Part shown: positions 1 to 9,258 of the stretch, in pieces
How positions within the stretch are numbered: the stretch's first letter is position 1
How the letters are laid out: every line of letters begins with the position of its first letter
NCBI GenBank assembly: GCA_027627705.1
Contig: CP091242.1
Span: 794,076 to 858,075 of the forward strand
Direction: 5' to 3'
Source of the DNA: Hyphomonadaceae bacterium BL14
GTDB taxonomy: Bacteria > Pseudomonadota > Alphaproteobacteria > Caulobacterales > Maricaulaceae
Length of the DNA stretch: 64,000 bases
Notes under the pieces: generated by a model
What the model was told of the DNA's origin: nothing
Databases searched by the model: none
The model's input: only the letters and a program-made list of their open reading frames with translations
Program-made: the position numbers and the translations under genes

Positions 1-1824
1 GATGGGCGAGAGAACAGGGAGCATGGACGGTACGATCATTTCGCGGATTGCCGCGGTGGTCAGCATGTCCACCGCCCGGCCGTAATCGGGCTTCTCCTCG
101 CCGCGCATGATGCCCGGCTTCTCGCGGAACTGACGGCGCACCTCCTCCACCACCGCCTGGGCGGCGCGGCCCACGGCGGTCATGGACATGCCGGCGAACA
201 GGAAGGGCAGCAGACCCCCGAACAGCAGGCCCACCACCACGTAGGGGTTGGACAGGTCGAAGTTCAGGTTTCCGGTATCGGCGAAGAACGGATAATCGCG
301 CGGATTGGAGGCGAAGTACTTGATGTCCTCGGTATAGGCCGCAAACAGCACCAGCGCACCCAGGCCTGCCGAGCCGATGGCATAGCCCTTGGTGACCGCC
401 TTGGTGGTGTTGCCCACAGCGTCGAGGGCATCGGTCGTGTCGCGCACCTCGCCTTCCAGGCCCGCCATCTCGGCGATGCCGCCGGCATTGTCCGTCACCG
501 GACCGAAGGCGTCGAGTGCGACAACCATGCCGGCCAGGGCCAGCATCGTGGTCACGGCGATGGCAATGCCGAACAGGCCCGCCAGATTGAACGTCACCAG
601 GATGGCGATGATGATCACCAGGGCGGGCAGCGCCGTGGATTCCATCGATACCGCCAGGCCCTGGATCACGTTTGTGCCGTGGCCGGACTCCGAGGCCTTG
701 GCTACCGAGCGCACGGGCCGGTAATTGGTGCCGGTATAATACTCGGTGATCCAGATGATCAGACCGGTCACCGCCAGGCCGACCACGCCGCACAGGAACA
801 GCGATGCGCCGCTCATGATCAGGCCGCTGCTGGCGGTAAAGGCAGTGTCAAAGCCGATCAGAAAATGGGTCGCCAGTGCAACCCCGCCCAGAGACAGCAC
901 CGCCGACGCGATGAAGCCTTTGTAGAGCGCGCCCATCACATTGGTGGACCCTTTGGACAGGCGTACGAAGAACGCGCCGATGATCGAGGCGATGATGCAT
1001 ACCGCGCCGATGGCCAGCGGATAGACCATCATGGCGTCGAGGCCCGCGTCACCGCGGAAGAAGATCGATGCCAGCACCATGGTGGCCACCACCGTCACCG
1101 CATAGGTCTCGAACAGGTCGGCGGCCATGCCCGCACAGTCGCCGACGTTATCGCCGACATTGTCGGCGATGGTGGCCGGATTGCGTGGATCATCCTCGGG
1201 GATGCCCGCTTCCACCTTGCCCACCATGTCGCCGCCCACGTCAGCACCCTTGGTGAAGATGCCGCCGCCCAGACGGGCGAAGATGGAGATGAGCGAAGCC
1301 CCGAAGCCCAGCGCCACAAGACCGTCAATGATGGTGCGCTGGGTGCCGGAAGCCGCGAAGCCTTCGCCCCCGGTCAGCACCAGGAAGTAGACGGTCACCG
1401 ACAACAGGGCGAGGCCGGCGACCAGCATGCCGGTCACCGCGCCCGCGCGGAAGGCCATGGACAGGCCCGCCTGAAGCGAGGTTTTGGACGCTTCGGTGGT
1501 GCGCACATTGGCACGCACCGACACCAGCATGCCGATAAAGCCTGCCGCACCCGACAAAAGTGCGCCGATCAGGAAGCCGATCGCCACGACCAGGCCCAGC
1601 AGAAGCCAGACCAGAACGAAGATCACCGCGCCCACGACGGCGATGGTGGTGTATTGCCGGCGCAGATAGGCGTTGGCGCCTTCCTGAATGGCGGCAGCGA
1701 TTTCCTGCATGCGCGCCGATCCCGGACTGGCCGCGAGGATCGAGCGCACCTGAATGATTCCGTATGCAATTGCGATCAGGCCTGACGCAACCGCCAGCCA
1801 GAGCCAAAGCTCATCCATAGCCAT
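1..1824 (-). CDS. hppA: membrane-bound H+-translocating pyrophosphatase, K+-independent (C-terminal end cut by window)
   Basis: Inner-membrane pump that hydrolyses cytoplasmic pyrophosphate and exports protons. About 608 codons are present and the frame is open at the window edge, so the last part of the C-terminus is missing. The sequence shows many hydrophobic helices and the acidic substrate motif DNVGDNVGD near residue 215, followed by [12 protein letters not shown]. The GNTTK motif has Lys at residue 475; in this family Lys there marks the K+-independent class, whereas K+-dependent enzymes have Ala. The ATG at 1824 is preceded by AAGGGG at a suitable distance, and a second in-frame ATG lies two codons later. 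It is transcribed on its own; the upstream 187 bases are its promoter region. Identity is certain; H+ rather than Na+ specificity is inferred from the motif. Confidence 0.96.
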   Translation of the reverse strand, partial: MAMDELWLWLAVASGLIAIAYGIIQVRSILAASPGSARMQEIAAAIQEGANAYLRRQYTTIAVVGAVIFVLVWLLLGLVVAIGFLIGALLSGAAGFIGMLVSVRANVRTTEASKTSLQAGLSMAFRAGAVTGMLVAGLALLSVTVYFLVLTGGEGFAASGTQRTIIDGLVALGFGASLISIFARLGGGIFTKGADVGGDMVGKVEAGIPEDDPRNPATIADNVGDNVGDCAGMAADLFETYAVTVVATMVLASIFFRGDAGLDAMMVYPLAIGAVCIIASIIGAFFVRLSKGSTNVMGALYKGFIASAVLSLGGVALATHFLIGFDTAFTASSGLIMSGASLFLCGVVGLAVTGLIIWITEYYTGTNYRPVRSVAKASESGHGTNVIQGLAVSMESTALPALVIIIAILVTFNLAGLFGIAIAVTTMLALAGMVVALDAFGPVTDNAGGIAEMAGLEGEVRDTTDALDAVGNTTKAVTKGYAIGSAGLGALVLFAAYTEDIKYFASNPRDYPFFADTGNLNFDLSNPYVVVGLLFGGLLPFLFAGMSMTAVGRAAQAVVEEVRRQFREKPGIMRGEEKPDYGRAVDMLTTAAIREMIVPSMLPVLSPI

Positions 1825-2011
1825 GTAATATCCCCTTGTACGAGGCGTTGGTTGTTATGTTGAACGCCAGCGGCACGTTGGAGATAGAATCAGTCGCGCC
1901 GTCAGGCCCTCCCCGATGGGCCGAACTATGGACCATGTCAGCGCGGACACGCAATACGAGCTTAGTCGGGGATATATAGACCTGAAAAACAGGACGTTGC
2001 GGGCTGTTCCG

Positions 2012-2413
2012 CTAGCGGCGCATCAGCCGGAAGTCATCGCCCTGAAGGCCGATCGCGGTGACATCGCCGGGACCGTACACCGCTGCCAGCGCCTCACGGA
2101 ACGCCGCTTCGGCGTCACTGCGGTCAACGCTGCTGTCGGGCAGAAGCCGCAGCGGGCTGCGCTGGACGGCGCGCACCAGGGCATCCGTCAGGACATGCTC
2201 TTTTTCATGAAAGTCCAGAGCCGAGTATGAGCGCGCCAGGCACACCCTCGGTGTGAGGAAGGCATAGCCGGCCAGCCGGCCCTCTTCCGCCACGATCGGC
2301 GCGACCAGCTTGTTCGCGCGGACGCTCTCGCTTTCCGCGCAGTCATCCGCTTCCGCAAAGGCAGACGGGGCCCCAAAAAGGGTGACGATCAGGGCAAGGG
2401 CGAGCGCTTTCAT
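2012..2413 (-). CDS. small exported protein of unknown function, last gene after thiL
   Basis: A 133-residue protein with a clear signal peptide (MKALALALIVTLFGAPSAFA, cleavage after AFA), so the mature part of about 113 residues should be periplasmic. It has two cysteines (in DDCAE and RVCLA) that could form a disulfide. I do not recognise a family. The frame can be extended to a TTG at 2440 overlapping the end of thiL, but that would put nine polar residues before the signal peptide, so the ATG at 2413 is preferred. It begins 23 bases after the thiL stop and is probably the last gene of the rib-nusB-thiL transcript. Confidence 0.6.
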   Translation of the reverse strand: MKALALALIVTLFGAPSAFAEADDCAESESVRANKLVAPIVAEEGRLAGYAFLTPRVCLARSYSALDFHEKEHVLTDALVRAVQRSPLRLLPDSSVDRSDAEAAFREALAAVYGPGDVTAIGLQGDDFRLMRR

Positions 2414-2436
2414 GAGGGCAGTATCGGCGCAGCGCG

Positions 2437-3417
2437 TCAAAAATGGGTGAATCCCTTTTTGGTCAGTTCAACGGCGTCTCCGTCCCATGTCACCTGAAGC
2501 CCCGCCGGACCGTCACCGAACTGCCCCGCCACGGTCAGGGCCAGCGGTCCGGCGGCCGCGCGCAGGGCCTCAAGCCGGTGGGGCGGCACGGCCAGCGCCA
2601 GCTCGTAGTCATCCCCGCCCGCGGCGAGCTCGAGGCGGGCCTGTCTGGGTTCAGGCTGCAGGGCCAGCCAGGCCGCGGCGGCAGGCGACAGGGGCAAATC
2701 CTCCAGCGCCAGCGTCAGGCTCAGCCCGCTGGCCTGTGCGATATGCTCGAAATCGGCAAGCAGCCCGTCACTGACATCGATAGCCGCACTCGCGAGGCCG
2801 CGCATCGCCGCCGCCAGCTTCAGTCGCGGCTCCGGCCGGGTGAAGCGCTGGGCCAGATACTCTTCATGGGCGGCGTCCAGCCGGTTACGCCCGCCCAGCC
2901 GGGCGTGAAGGCCGAGCCAGGCATCGCCGATCGTCCCGGTCACCACCGCCAGATCCCCGGCCTGCGCGCCGCTGCGCCGGACCGCCCCGCCAAGTGGCAG
3001 CGCTCCAAAGGCGGTAATGGTGATCATCCACGGGCCGGGCGAGGATGTCGTGTCGCCACCCATGAGGTGTACGCCGAACAGGGCCTGCTCGGCGGCCAGG
3101 CCATCGGCAAACCGCTCGCGCAAGGCGGCATCTGCTCCGGCGGGCCAGGCGACGTTGAGCATGTAGGCCAGCGCGCGAGCCCCCATGGCGGCCAGGTCGG
3201 ACAGATTGACCCGCAGCGCCTTGGCGGCCACCAGTGCCGGGTCTTCATCGGCCGGGAAATGAACGCCGCTGATCAACGTGTCAGAAGTGACGGCGAGCTC
3301 ATGGCCCGGCGGTGGTGCGATGACGGCGCCGTCATCGGTCAGGCCTGCAGCACCCGGGAATCCGGCGCTCAGCGGCGCGAGGCGCCGCGTGATATAATCG
3401 AATTCGCCGCCGCTCAC
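2437..3417 (-). CDS. thiL: thiamine-monophosphate kinase
   Basis: Phosphorylates thiamine monophosphate with ATP to give thiamine diphosphate, the last step of cofactor synthesis in the cytoplasm. The 326 residues match the usual family length. Visible motifs are the N-terminal DDGAV, the metal-binding SDTLISGVHF, the glycine-rich GGDTTSSPGPW, and SDGLLADFEH in the C-terminal half, in the order of the PurM/ThiL fold. The start is a GTG overlapping the nusB stop in a GTGA arrangement, which implies translational coupling. nusB next to thiL is the standard arrangement in many proteobacteria. Confidence 0.95.
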   Translation of the reverse strand: MSGGEFDYITRRLAPLSAGFPGAAGLTDDGAVIAPPPGHELAVTSDTLISGVHFPADEDPALVAAKALRVNLSDLAAMGARALAYMLNVAWPAGADAALRERFADGLAAEQALFGVHLMGGDTTSSPGPWMITITAFGALPLGGAVRRSGAQAGDLAVVTGTIGDAWLGLHARLGGRNRLDAAHEEYLAQRFTRPEPRLKLAAAMRGLASAAIDVSDGLLADFEHIAQASGLSLTLALEDLPLSPAAAAWLALQPEPRQARLELAAGGDDYELALAVPPHRLEALRAAAGPLALTVAGQFGDGPAGLQVTWDGDAVELTKKGFTHF

Positions 3418-3893
3418 GCGTCCGCCGGGCGCATGGTGCGGGCCAGCGAGTCGAGGGCACCGTTCACCACGCCCGGCTCCGTGCCTTCAAAGAAGGCATG
3501 GGCCACATCGACATATTCGTTGATGACCACGGATGTGGGCACGTCGAGCCGCGCCAGCAGTTCAAACCCGCCGGCCCGCAGGATGGCCCGCAAGGTCGCG
3601 TCAAGGCGTGACAGGCGCCAGCCGGTCTTGAGGGTCGCGGAAATGTGGCCGTCCACCTCGTCCTGGCGCTCGACTATGCCGATGAGGAGGTTTTCAAAGA
3701 AATCCTCGTCCACCTCCATATACTCGCCCGGCTCGCCGTCATGTCCGAAGCGGTGATCGCGGAACTGGCGCACCACAGTGCCCGCCCCCTGCCCGCTGAT
3801 TTCCATCTGGTAGAGTGCCTGAACCGCACTCAGCCGTGCCGCGCGGCGCAGGCGGGCGCGGGTGTCGGAGCGGCTGGCAGCGTCGGTGGTCAT
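3414..3893 (-). CDS. nusB: transcription antitermination factor NusB
   Basis: Small all-helical RNA-binding protein that joins NusE and boxA RNA in rRNA antitermination complexes. The 159 residues begin with the typical RLRRAARLSAVQALYQMEI segment and contain the family's C-terminal VVINEYVDVAHAF and GVVNGALDSLAR motifs. The chosen ATG at 3893 overlaps the ribH stop (TGATG); a GTG one codon upstream is also open. It lies between ribH and thiL, the common rib-nusB-thiL order. Confidence 0.95.
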   Translation of the reverse strand: MTTDAASRSDTRARLRRAARLSAVQALYQMEISGQGAGTVVRQFRDHRFGHDGEPGEYMEVDEDFFENLLIGIVERQDEVDGHISATLKTGWRLSRLDATLRAILRAGGFELLARLDVPTSVVINEYVDVAHAFFEGTEPGVVNGALDSLARTMRPADA

Positions 3894-4327
3894 CACGACG
3901 AGAACTTGTGCTTGAGCGCATTCATGGCCAGCGCGGCTTCGGCGGCGTCCTTGCCCTTGTTCTTCTGGTCGACATGGGCGCGGTCACGGGCCTGGCGGAT
4001 ATTCTCCACCGTCAGGATGCCATAGCCCAGCGCCACGCCGGACAGGCTCAAATCCATGAGGCCGCGCGCGCTTTCCCCGCACACATAGTCGTAATGGCTG
4101 GTCTCGCCGCGGATCACGCAGCCCAGCGCCACATAGGCGTCATAGGGGTCGCCGCCGAGCCAGGACATGGCAATGGCCCCGGGGATTTCGAACGCGCCGG
4201 GCACCTGAACGGTCTCGTGCTGCGCGCCGGCGGCGTCGAGCGCAGCGCGCGCGCCCTCCAGCAGCTGTTCGGTGATGTCTTCATAGAACGGCGCGGCCAC
4301 GATCAGGACGCGGGGTTTGTCAGTCAT
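3893..4327 (-). CDS. ribH: 6,7-dimethyl-8-ribityllumazine synthase
   Basis: Condenses 5-amino-6-ribitylaminouracil with 3,4-dihydroxybutanone phosphate to give lumazine, the penultimate riboflavin step. The 144-residue protein shows the conserved PGAFEIP, ALGCVIRGETSHYDYV and YGILTVEN motifs. The ATG at 4327 has a GGAG ribosome site 7 bases upstream and overlaps the last codons of ribBA by 8 bases. The longer open frame upstream is inside ribBA and is not used. Its product feeds riboflavin synthase, encoded two genes upstream. Confidence 0.97.
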   Translation of the reverse strand: MTDKPRVLIVAAPFYEDITEQLLEGARAALDAAGAQHETVQVPGAFEIPGAIAMSWLGGDPYDAYVALGCVIRGETSHYDYVCGESARGLMDLSLSGVALGYGILTVENIRQARDRAHVDQKNKGKDAAEAALAMNALKHKFSS

Positions 4328-5456
4328 GGCGGGCTCCTTCAAGATCGCGCTGTTCAACGACTTGCAGGCCGTATCCGTCAAGCCCGACAATGGTCTGAGG
4401 CGCAGTGGTCAGAAGGATCATCTGCCGAACCCCGAGGTCCAGCAGGATCTGCGCGCCGACACCATATTCGCGCAAGCGCCGCGCTTCGCGCGCATCCGGC
4501 GCGTCGGCGGGCGCGGCGCCGAAGCGCTCTGTGATGGCCGAGCGGTGGGTCTCGCGGATGAACACCATGACGCTCGGGCCGTCATGGGCCTGGAGCGCTG
4601 CAATACTCTCCTCCACCAGTCCGCTGCGGCCGCCCACTGCGCCCAGAACGTCCTCGGCGAAGCTGACCTTGTGCATGCGCACCAGCACAGGCTGGTCGGC
4701 GCGCACCTCGCCTCTCGAGATCGCGACGTGCTCCACATCGTCCACCAGAGACCGGAACACGGTCAGGCGGAAGGGGCCGCCCCAGCGCGTGGTCGCTTCG
4801 GTGTCGAGGCGGCGCTCGACAAAGCGGTCATGCTGGCGGCGATAGGCGATGAGGTCGGCGATGGCACCGATCTTCAGGCCGTGAAACCGGGCGAACGCCA
4901 CCAGATCGGGCAGGCGCGCCATGGTGCCGTCTTCATTCATGATCTCGCAGATCACGCCGGACGGATTGCAGCCCGCCAGCCTTGCGATATCGACCGCCGC
5001 CTCGGTATGGCCGGCCCGCACCAGCACACCGCCATCGCGCGCCACCAGCGGAAAGACGTGACCGGGCGAGACAATGTCCTCGGCATCCTTGGCCGGGTTG
5101 ACCGCCGTGGCGATGGTCAGGGCGCGGTCATGGGCGGAAATGCCGGTAGACACACCTTCGCGCGCTTCGATCGACACCGTGAAATTGGTCGTGTGGCGCG
5201 ACTGATTGCGCGCGCTCATCAAGGGCAGTTTGAGCTGATCGGCCCGTGCGCGGGTCAGGGTCAGGCAGATCAGCCCCCGGCCATGCTTGGCCATGAAATT
5301 GACTGCCTCCGGCCCGGCGAACTGGGCCGGTATGACGAGATCGCCCTCATTCTCCCGGTCCTCGGCATCCACCAGGATGAACATGCGCCCCTGGCGCGCA
5401 TCCTCGATGATGTCGGTGATGGGAGATAGCGGCGATGGTCCGGATGGCGCGCTCAC
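4320..5456 (-). CDS. ribB: 3,4-dihydroxybutanone-4-phosphate synthase with degenerate GTP cyclohydrolase II domain
   Basis: The N-terminal domain (residues 1 to about 205) makes 3,4-dihydroxybutanone phosphate from ribulose 5-phosphate. It carries the acidic [11 protein letters not shown] loop, HGRGLICL and the GHTEAAVD motif, all intact. The C-terminal domain (about 210 to 378) has the length and some of the framework of GTP cyclohydrolase II ([23 protein letters not shown]). It lacks the zinc-binding cysteine segment: the usual CLTGD...SLRCDCG is replaced by a stretch with no cysteine ([13 protein letters not shown]). The RibA activity is therefore probably absent and a separate ribA is expected elsewhere. 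GTG start, overlapping the ribE stop as GTGA. Confidence 0.92.
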   Translation of the reverse strand: MSAPSGPSPLSPITDIIEDARQGRMFILVDAEDRENEGDLVIPAQFAGPEAVNFMAKHGRGLICLTLTRARADQLKLPLMSARNQSRHTTNFTVSIEAREGVSTGISAHDRALTIATAVNPAKDAEDIVSPGHVFPLVARDGGVLVRAGHTEAAVDIARLAGCNPSGVICEIMNEDGTMARLPDLVAFARFHGLKIGAIADLIAYRRQHDRFVERRLDTEATTRWGGPFRLTVFRSLVDDVEHVAISRGEVRADQPVLVRMHKVSFAEDVLGAVGGRSGLVEESIAALQAHDGPSVMVFIRETHRSAITERFGAAPADAPDAREARRLREYGVGAQILLDLGVRQMILLTTAPQTIVGLDGYGLQVVEQRDLEGARHD

Positions 5457-6070
5457 GAGACACTCCCTGACGGGCGGAATTCGATCAGGCGAGCGGCGTA
5501 GCGCGCCATGACATCGACCTCAAGGTTCACATGCGCTCCCGGCTGCAGGTGGGACAAGGTGGTGACCTTAGCGGTATGGGGAATGATCATCAGATCGAAG
5601 GCTGCGCCGGCTACCGCGTTGACCGTCAGCGAGACGCCATCCACGGCGATGGAGCCCTTCTCCGCGATGAAGCCCGCCACCGCTTCGGGTGCCGCGATGC
5701 GCAGGCGCATCCAGCCATCGGTGTCGGTACGCTCAAGCACCTCGCCCACGCCGTCCACATGGCCCTGGACGATATGCCCGCCGAGCTCGTCGCCCATTTT
5801 CAGCGCACGTTCGAGATTGATCGGGGTGCCAACCTGCCATCCGCCCAGTGTTGTGCGCGCCAGGGTCTCGGGCGAAATCTCCACCACATGGCGCGCCCCG
5901 GTACCGTCGGGCTCCACTGACACCACGGTCAGGCAGGCCCCGTCATGGCTGATCGAGGCACCCAGCGCGATCCCGCCGGGCGCATAGATGCTGGCGATAG
6001 TGGCGCGGCGCAGAGGGCCGTCTTCAAGGGCGATCACCCGTCCGATGTCAGTGACGATCCCGGTAAACAT
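5453..6070 (-). CDS. ribE: riboflavin synthase, alpha subunit
   Basis: Dismutates two lumazine molecules into riboflavin and the ribitylamino-uracil precursor. The 205 residues start with the canonical MFTGIV and show the internal duplication of the family: each barrel has a GASI/DGACLTV-like and a GGHIVQGHVDGVG-like segment, with IAVDGVSLTVN in the second half. It starts 3 bases after the end of the ribD-like reductase gene and overlaps ribBA by 4 bases, so it sits in the middle of a coupled riboflavin operon. Confidence 0.96.
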   Translation of the reverse strand: MFTGIVTDIGRVIALEDGPLRRATIASIYAPGGIALGASISHDGACLTVVSVEPDGTGARHVVEISPETLARTTLGGWQVGTPINLERALKMGDELGGHIVQGHVDGVGEVLERTDTDGWMRLRIAAPEAVAGFIAEKGSIAVDGVSLTVNAVAGAAFDLMIIPHTAKVTTLSHLQPGAHVNLEVDVMARYAARLIEFRPSGSVS

Positions 6071-6073
6071 CGC

Positions 6074-6733
6074 TCAATCGCACTCCCACGTTTCCCATGT
6101 ATCCGCGCCGCATTCTCGCAGATGTGTGCGGCGGAACATGGGGGCACCATCAAGGGTCTCAAGGCCAAGCGCCGCTATCGCTGGCAGCGCGTCGCCCCCT
6201 AGAAGCACCGGCGCGCGGAACCATTCGATCCGGTCGACTATCCCTGCGCGGATGGCGGACGCCGCGACACGGCCTCCCGCCTCAATTAAGACACTGCCCA
6301 AGCTTTCTGACGCAAGCCATTCTATGACATGATCTATCGAGATCCCGGTTTGGTCTGATCGCCGCGCGACGCAGCGGGCTCCTGCTGCTTCCAGCGCCTC
6401 GCGCGCCGCGACCGGCGCACCGGATCCGTGAAACAGAACCGCGGGTCCCTGCGTCAGCAAAGCGCAGTCCGGCGGTGTGCGCAGCCAGGTGTCCAGCACG
6501 GCCCGTATTGGCTGATGCCCTGAGAGCGCGCCGCCCGGCCGGGCCGTCATCTGCGGATTGTCGGCCAGAACGGTCCCGACCCCGGTCAGCACGGCGTCGT
6601 GACCGGCGCGCAGCTGATGCACGGCCGCGCGCGCCTCTGGTCCGGTGATCCATTTGGACTGCCCGCTGGCAAGAGCGATCCGGGCGTCCAGACTGGTGGC
6701 GAGCTTCAGCGTGACGCGCACAGGCGCGCTCAT
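6074..6733 (-). CDS. stand-alone riboflavin pyrimidine reductase (RibD C-terminal domain)
   Basis: Belongs to the RibD C-terminal reductase family, which reduces the ribosyl side chain of the deaminated pyrimidine intermediate with NADPH. Seen in the 219 residues are [11 protein letters not shown] at the start, [30 protein letters not shown] sequence, ADNPQMTAR, and the late [15 protein letters not shown] motif. The usual RibD is about 360 residues with an N-terminal zinc deaminase (HAE and PCxxxGxxPPC). Here that domain is missing: the ATG at 6733 overlaps the nrdR stop (ATGA) and no deaminase lies upstream. Either the deaminase is encoded elsewhere or another full RibD exists. Function is likely, the exact substrate less so. 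Confidence 0.82.
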   Translation of the reverse strand: MSAPVRVTLKLATSLDARIALASGQSKWITGPEARAAVHQLRAGHDAVLTGVGTVLADNPQMTARPGGALSGHQPIRAVLDTWLRTPPDCALLTQGPAVLFHGSGAPVAAREALEAAGARCVARRSDQTGISIDHVIEWLASESLGSVLIEAGGRVAASAIRAGIVDRIEWFRAPVLLGGDALPAIAALGLETLDGAPMFRRTHLRECGADTWETWECD

Positions 6734-7233
6734 GCGCCGTCCTCATCAGGTGCGGGTTCGTCAGCCGCCGGACGCTCGGTCCCCATCAGGCGCTCGCCCT
6801 TGATGAAAGTGGCAAAATCCTCCACCTCCCGGAAGTCCTTGTAGACTGACGCATAGCGCACATAGGCCACGGTATCGAGTGCCCGCAGACCGTCCATCAC
6901 CAGACGGCCGACCTGTTTGGACGGGACATCCGGATCACCCCCGCTTTCCAGACGGCGCACGATGCCCGAGATCATCTGTTCGATCCGGTCGCGATCGATG
7001 GAGCGCTTCTGGGTGGCCAGCAGCACTGACTTCATCAGCTTGTCGCGCTCGAACGCCTCGCGCTTGCCATCCGATTTGATCACGTGAAGGTCGCGCAGCT
7101 GGACGCGCTCGAACGTGGTGAAGCGCGCGCCGCAGGACGGGCACTGGCGGCGGCGGCGAATCGACCCGCCATCCTCAGCGGGACGGGAGTCCTTCACCTG
7201 GGTATCGTGATGACCGCAAAACGGGCAGCGCAC
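6730..7233 (-). CDS. nrdR: transcriptional repressor NrdR
   Basis: Zinc-ribbon plus ATP-cone repressor of ribonucleotide reductase genes. The N-terminus has MRCPFCG and RQCPSCG (the four zinc cysteines), followed by RRRRQ and FTTFE typical of the family. The ATP-cone covers about residues 49-139 ([16 protein letters not shown] to [11 protein letters not shown]). The 167 residues are slightly longer than usual because of an acidic C-terminal tail. The start is a GTG 16 bases after glyA; linkage of nrdR to glyA and the rib genes is common in alphaproteobacteria. Confidence 0.96.
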   Translation of the reverse strand: MRCPFCGHHDTQVKDSRPAEDGGSIRRRRQCPSCGARFTTFERVQLRDLHVIKSDGKREAFERDKLMKSVLLATQKRSIDRDRIEQMISGIVRRLESGGDPDVPSKQVGRLVMDGLRALDTVAYVRYASVYKDFREVEDFATFIKGERLMGTERPAADEPAPDEDGA

Positions 7234-7249
7234 GCGTCAGCCTCCGCTC

Positions 7250-8554
7250 TCAACCCAGCTCGGGATAGATCGGGAAGCGCTGGCACAGGGCGATCACCTC
7301 GTCGCGCACACGCGCTTCGACAGCGGCATCGCCGTCACGGGATGCGCTCAACGCATCGAGCACCTCTGCCATCATCTCGCCAATCCGGCGGAACTCCGCC
7401 GCGCCAAAGCCGCGCGTTGTGCCCGCGGGCGATCCGATCCGCAGGCCCGATGTCACGGTGGGCTTGGCCGGGTCGAACGGTACCCCGTTCTTGTTGCAGG
7501 TGATGTGCGCACGCTCCAGCGCGGCTTCGGAAATGTCGCCGGTCAGCGATTTGGGACGCAGATCGACCAGCACAAGATGGCTGTCTGTCCCGCCGGAAAC
7601 CAGGGCATACCCGGCCTCGGTCAGCGCGCCCCCCATAGCGCGGCAGTTCTCGATAACTTCGTGTGCATAGGCTTTGAACTCCGGGCGCAACGCTTCGCCG
7701 AATGCAACTGCCTTGGCGGCGATGACATGCATGAGCGGCCCGCCCTGCATGCCCGGAAAGACGGCGGAATTGAACTTCTTGCCCAGGTCGGGGTCGTTGG
7801 ACAGAATCATGCCGCCACGCGGACCGCGCAGGGTCTTGTGGGTCGTTGTCGTGCACACATGAGCGTGCTCCAGCGGGCTGGGATAGGCACCGCCCGCCAC
7901 CAGACCGGCGAAGTGTGCCATATCCACCAGCAGATGCGCCCCGACCTCGTCGGCGATTTCGCGGAAGATCTTGAAGTCGATGATGCGCGGATAGGCCGAA
8001 CCGCCTGCAATGATCATCTGCGGACGCACCTGGCGCGCAGTCTCGCGCAGCGCATCATAGTCGATCAGCGCATTGTCCTCGCGCACGCCATAGGCATGGG
8101 CTTCAAACCACTTGCCGGACATGTTCGGGCGTGCGCCGTGGGTCAGGTGCCCGCCTGCGGCCAGATCCAGCCCCAGAATGCGGTCGCCCGGCTTCAGAAG
8201 GGCCAGGAACACAGCCTGGTTGGCTTGGCTGCCCGAGTTCGGCTGCACGTTGACATAGGCGCAGTTGAACAGAGTCTTGGCACGCGAGATTGCGAGCTCT
8301 TCGGCAATGTCGACAAACTCGCAGCCGCCATAATACCGCTTTCCGGGATAGCCTTCGGCATACTTGTTCGTCAGCGGCGAGCCCTGCGCCTCCAGAACCG
8401 CGCGGCTGACAATGTTCTCTGAGGCTATCAGCTCGACCTGCTCGCGCTGGCGGCGGATCTCGCGGGCAATGGCGTCGGCCAGCTCCGGATCGGCGGCGTT
8501 CAAGGGCCTGGTGAAAAACGAGTTCGCTGTATCGCTGGCGTGCGCGTGTTTCAT
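7250..8554 (-). CDS. glyA: serine hydroxymethyltransferase
   Basis: Cytoplasmic PLP enzyme that interconverts serine and glycine and charges tetrahydrofolate with one-carbon units. The 434 residues contain the PLP lysine K240 in [14 protein letters not shown], the N-terminal LIASENIVS and [13 protein letters not shown]. The ATG at 8554 is preceded by a strong GGAGGG site; an in-frame extension to 8680 has no family homology and is not used. It is first in the apparent operon glyA-nrdR-rib-nusB-thiL and diverges from mucR. Confidence 0.97.
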   Translation of the reverse strand: MKHAHASDTANSFFTRPLNAADPELADAIAREIRRQREQVELIASENIVSRAVLEAQGSPLTNKYAEGYPGKRYYGGCEFVDIAEELAISRAKTLFNCAYVNVQPNSGSQANQAVFLALLKPGDRILGLDLAAGGHLTHGARPNMSGKWFEAHAYGVREDNALIDYDALRETARQVRPQMIIAGGSAYPRIIDFKIFREIADEVGAHLLVDMAHFAGLVAGGAYPSPLEHAHVCTTTTHKTLRGPRGGMILSNDPDLGKKFNSAVFPGMQGGPLMHVIAAKAVAFGEALRPEFKAYAHEVIENCRAMGGALTEAGYALVSGGTDSHLVLVDLRPKSLTGDISEAALERAHITCNKNGVPFDPAKPTVTSGLRIGSPAGTTRGFGAAEFRRIGEMMAEVLDALSASRDGDAAVEARVRDEVIALCQRFPIYPELG

Positions 8555-8688
8555 GGGCCGTTCCCTCCGGAGCAAGACTGTGGTGCGGGTAGTCATAGGC
8601 CGGGCGCAGGCGCCCGACAACCATGACGGACGCGATGACGCACATGAGCACCTTAATGCTGGGTTGCATCTGTTACTCAATAAAGCGC

Positions 8689-8742
8689 GGTCACAAGTAA
8701 TGCCTCTGAGAATATAATCACCAGATTACTTGCTCTGTGACC
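8689..8742. promoter_or_regulatory. interrupted inverted repeat between glyA and mucR
   Basis: Arms GGTCACAAGTAAT (8689-8701) and ATTACTT-GCTC-TGTGACC (8725-8742) pair over two blocks, AAGTAAT/ATTACTT and GGTCACA/TGTGACC, with a 4-base bulge in the right arm. The repeat lies in the only promoter space shared by glyA and mucR, in AT-richer sequence. It could be an operator, possibly for MucR itself, since these proteins bind AT-rich DNA and often autoregulate. The role is inferred. Confidence 0.4.
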
Positions 8743-8817
8743 TGTGGAGAATTATACAGCGAGTGGATCATAGCGATTCCACGTCCCTGTCCCTGTTGCA
8801 GAAAAAGGATACCCCTC

Positions 8818-9240
8818 GTGAGCGAAGACACCTTCCCCGCCGTCGACAATGAAGAGCTGATGCGGATGACGACCGACATTGTGGCGTCTTTCCTGACGCA
8901 CAATTCGGTGCCCGCCGAAAGCGTGCCGGAGATGATCAAGTCGGTCCACGCCACCATGAAAGAAATCTCTGGCGGCGAAGCCAAGCCTGAGCCGAAGGCC
9001 AAACCGGCCGTTCCGGTCTCGAAATCTGTCACGGACGACTACATTGTCTGTCTGGAAGACGGTAAAAAGCTGAAAATGCTCAAGCGTTACCTGCGCTCGC
9101 AGTATGATATGAGCCCGGACGATTATCGCCGCAAATGGGGCCTGCCGGCCGATTATCCGATGGTCGCGCCGAACTACTCCAGGCGCCGGTCCGAATTCGC
9201 CAAGGAAATCGGTCTGGGCCGCGGCGGCCGCAAGAAGTAG
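8818..9240 (+). CDS. mucR: MucR/Ros family transcriptional regulator
   Basis: DNA-binding regulator of the MucR/Ros group, which in alphaproteobacteria controls cell-cycle and envelope genes. The 140 residues end with the DNA-binding domain VCLEDGKKLKMLKRYLRSQY-MSPDDYRRKWGL, then DYPMVAPNYSRRR. The second Cys and the first His of the classical Ros zinc finger are not conserved here (Asp and Tyr instead), as in zinc-less MucR homologues. GTG at 8818 is chosen because AAAAAGGA sits just upstream and the N-terminus then matches family members; an upstream frame to 8737 lacks support. Followed by a strong terminator. Confidence 0.93.
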   Translation: MSEDTFPAVDNEELMRMTTDIVASFLTHNSVPAESVPEMIKSVHATMKEISGGEAKPEPKAKPAVPVSKSVTDDYIVCLEDGKKLKMLKRYLRSQYDMSPDDYRRKWGLPADYPMVAPNYSRRRSEFAKEIGLGRGGRKK

Positions 9241-9258
9241 CGCCAGACCCGGTCTGGT

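Noticed and set aside
679..1785. Long plus-strand open frame opposite hppA
   Set aside because: It is a GC-driven mirror of hppA: composition is His/Arg/Gln-rich with no family resemblance, whereas the minus strand is an unmistakable pyrophosphatase.
4328..8760. FMN riboswitch upstream of the rib genes
   Set aside because: No conserved RFN-type helices were found upstream of glyA or within the operon; the rib genes are internal to a coupled transcript.
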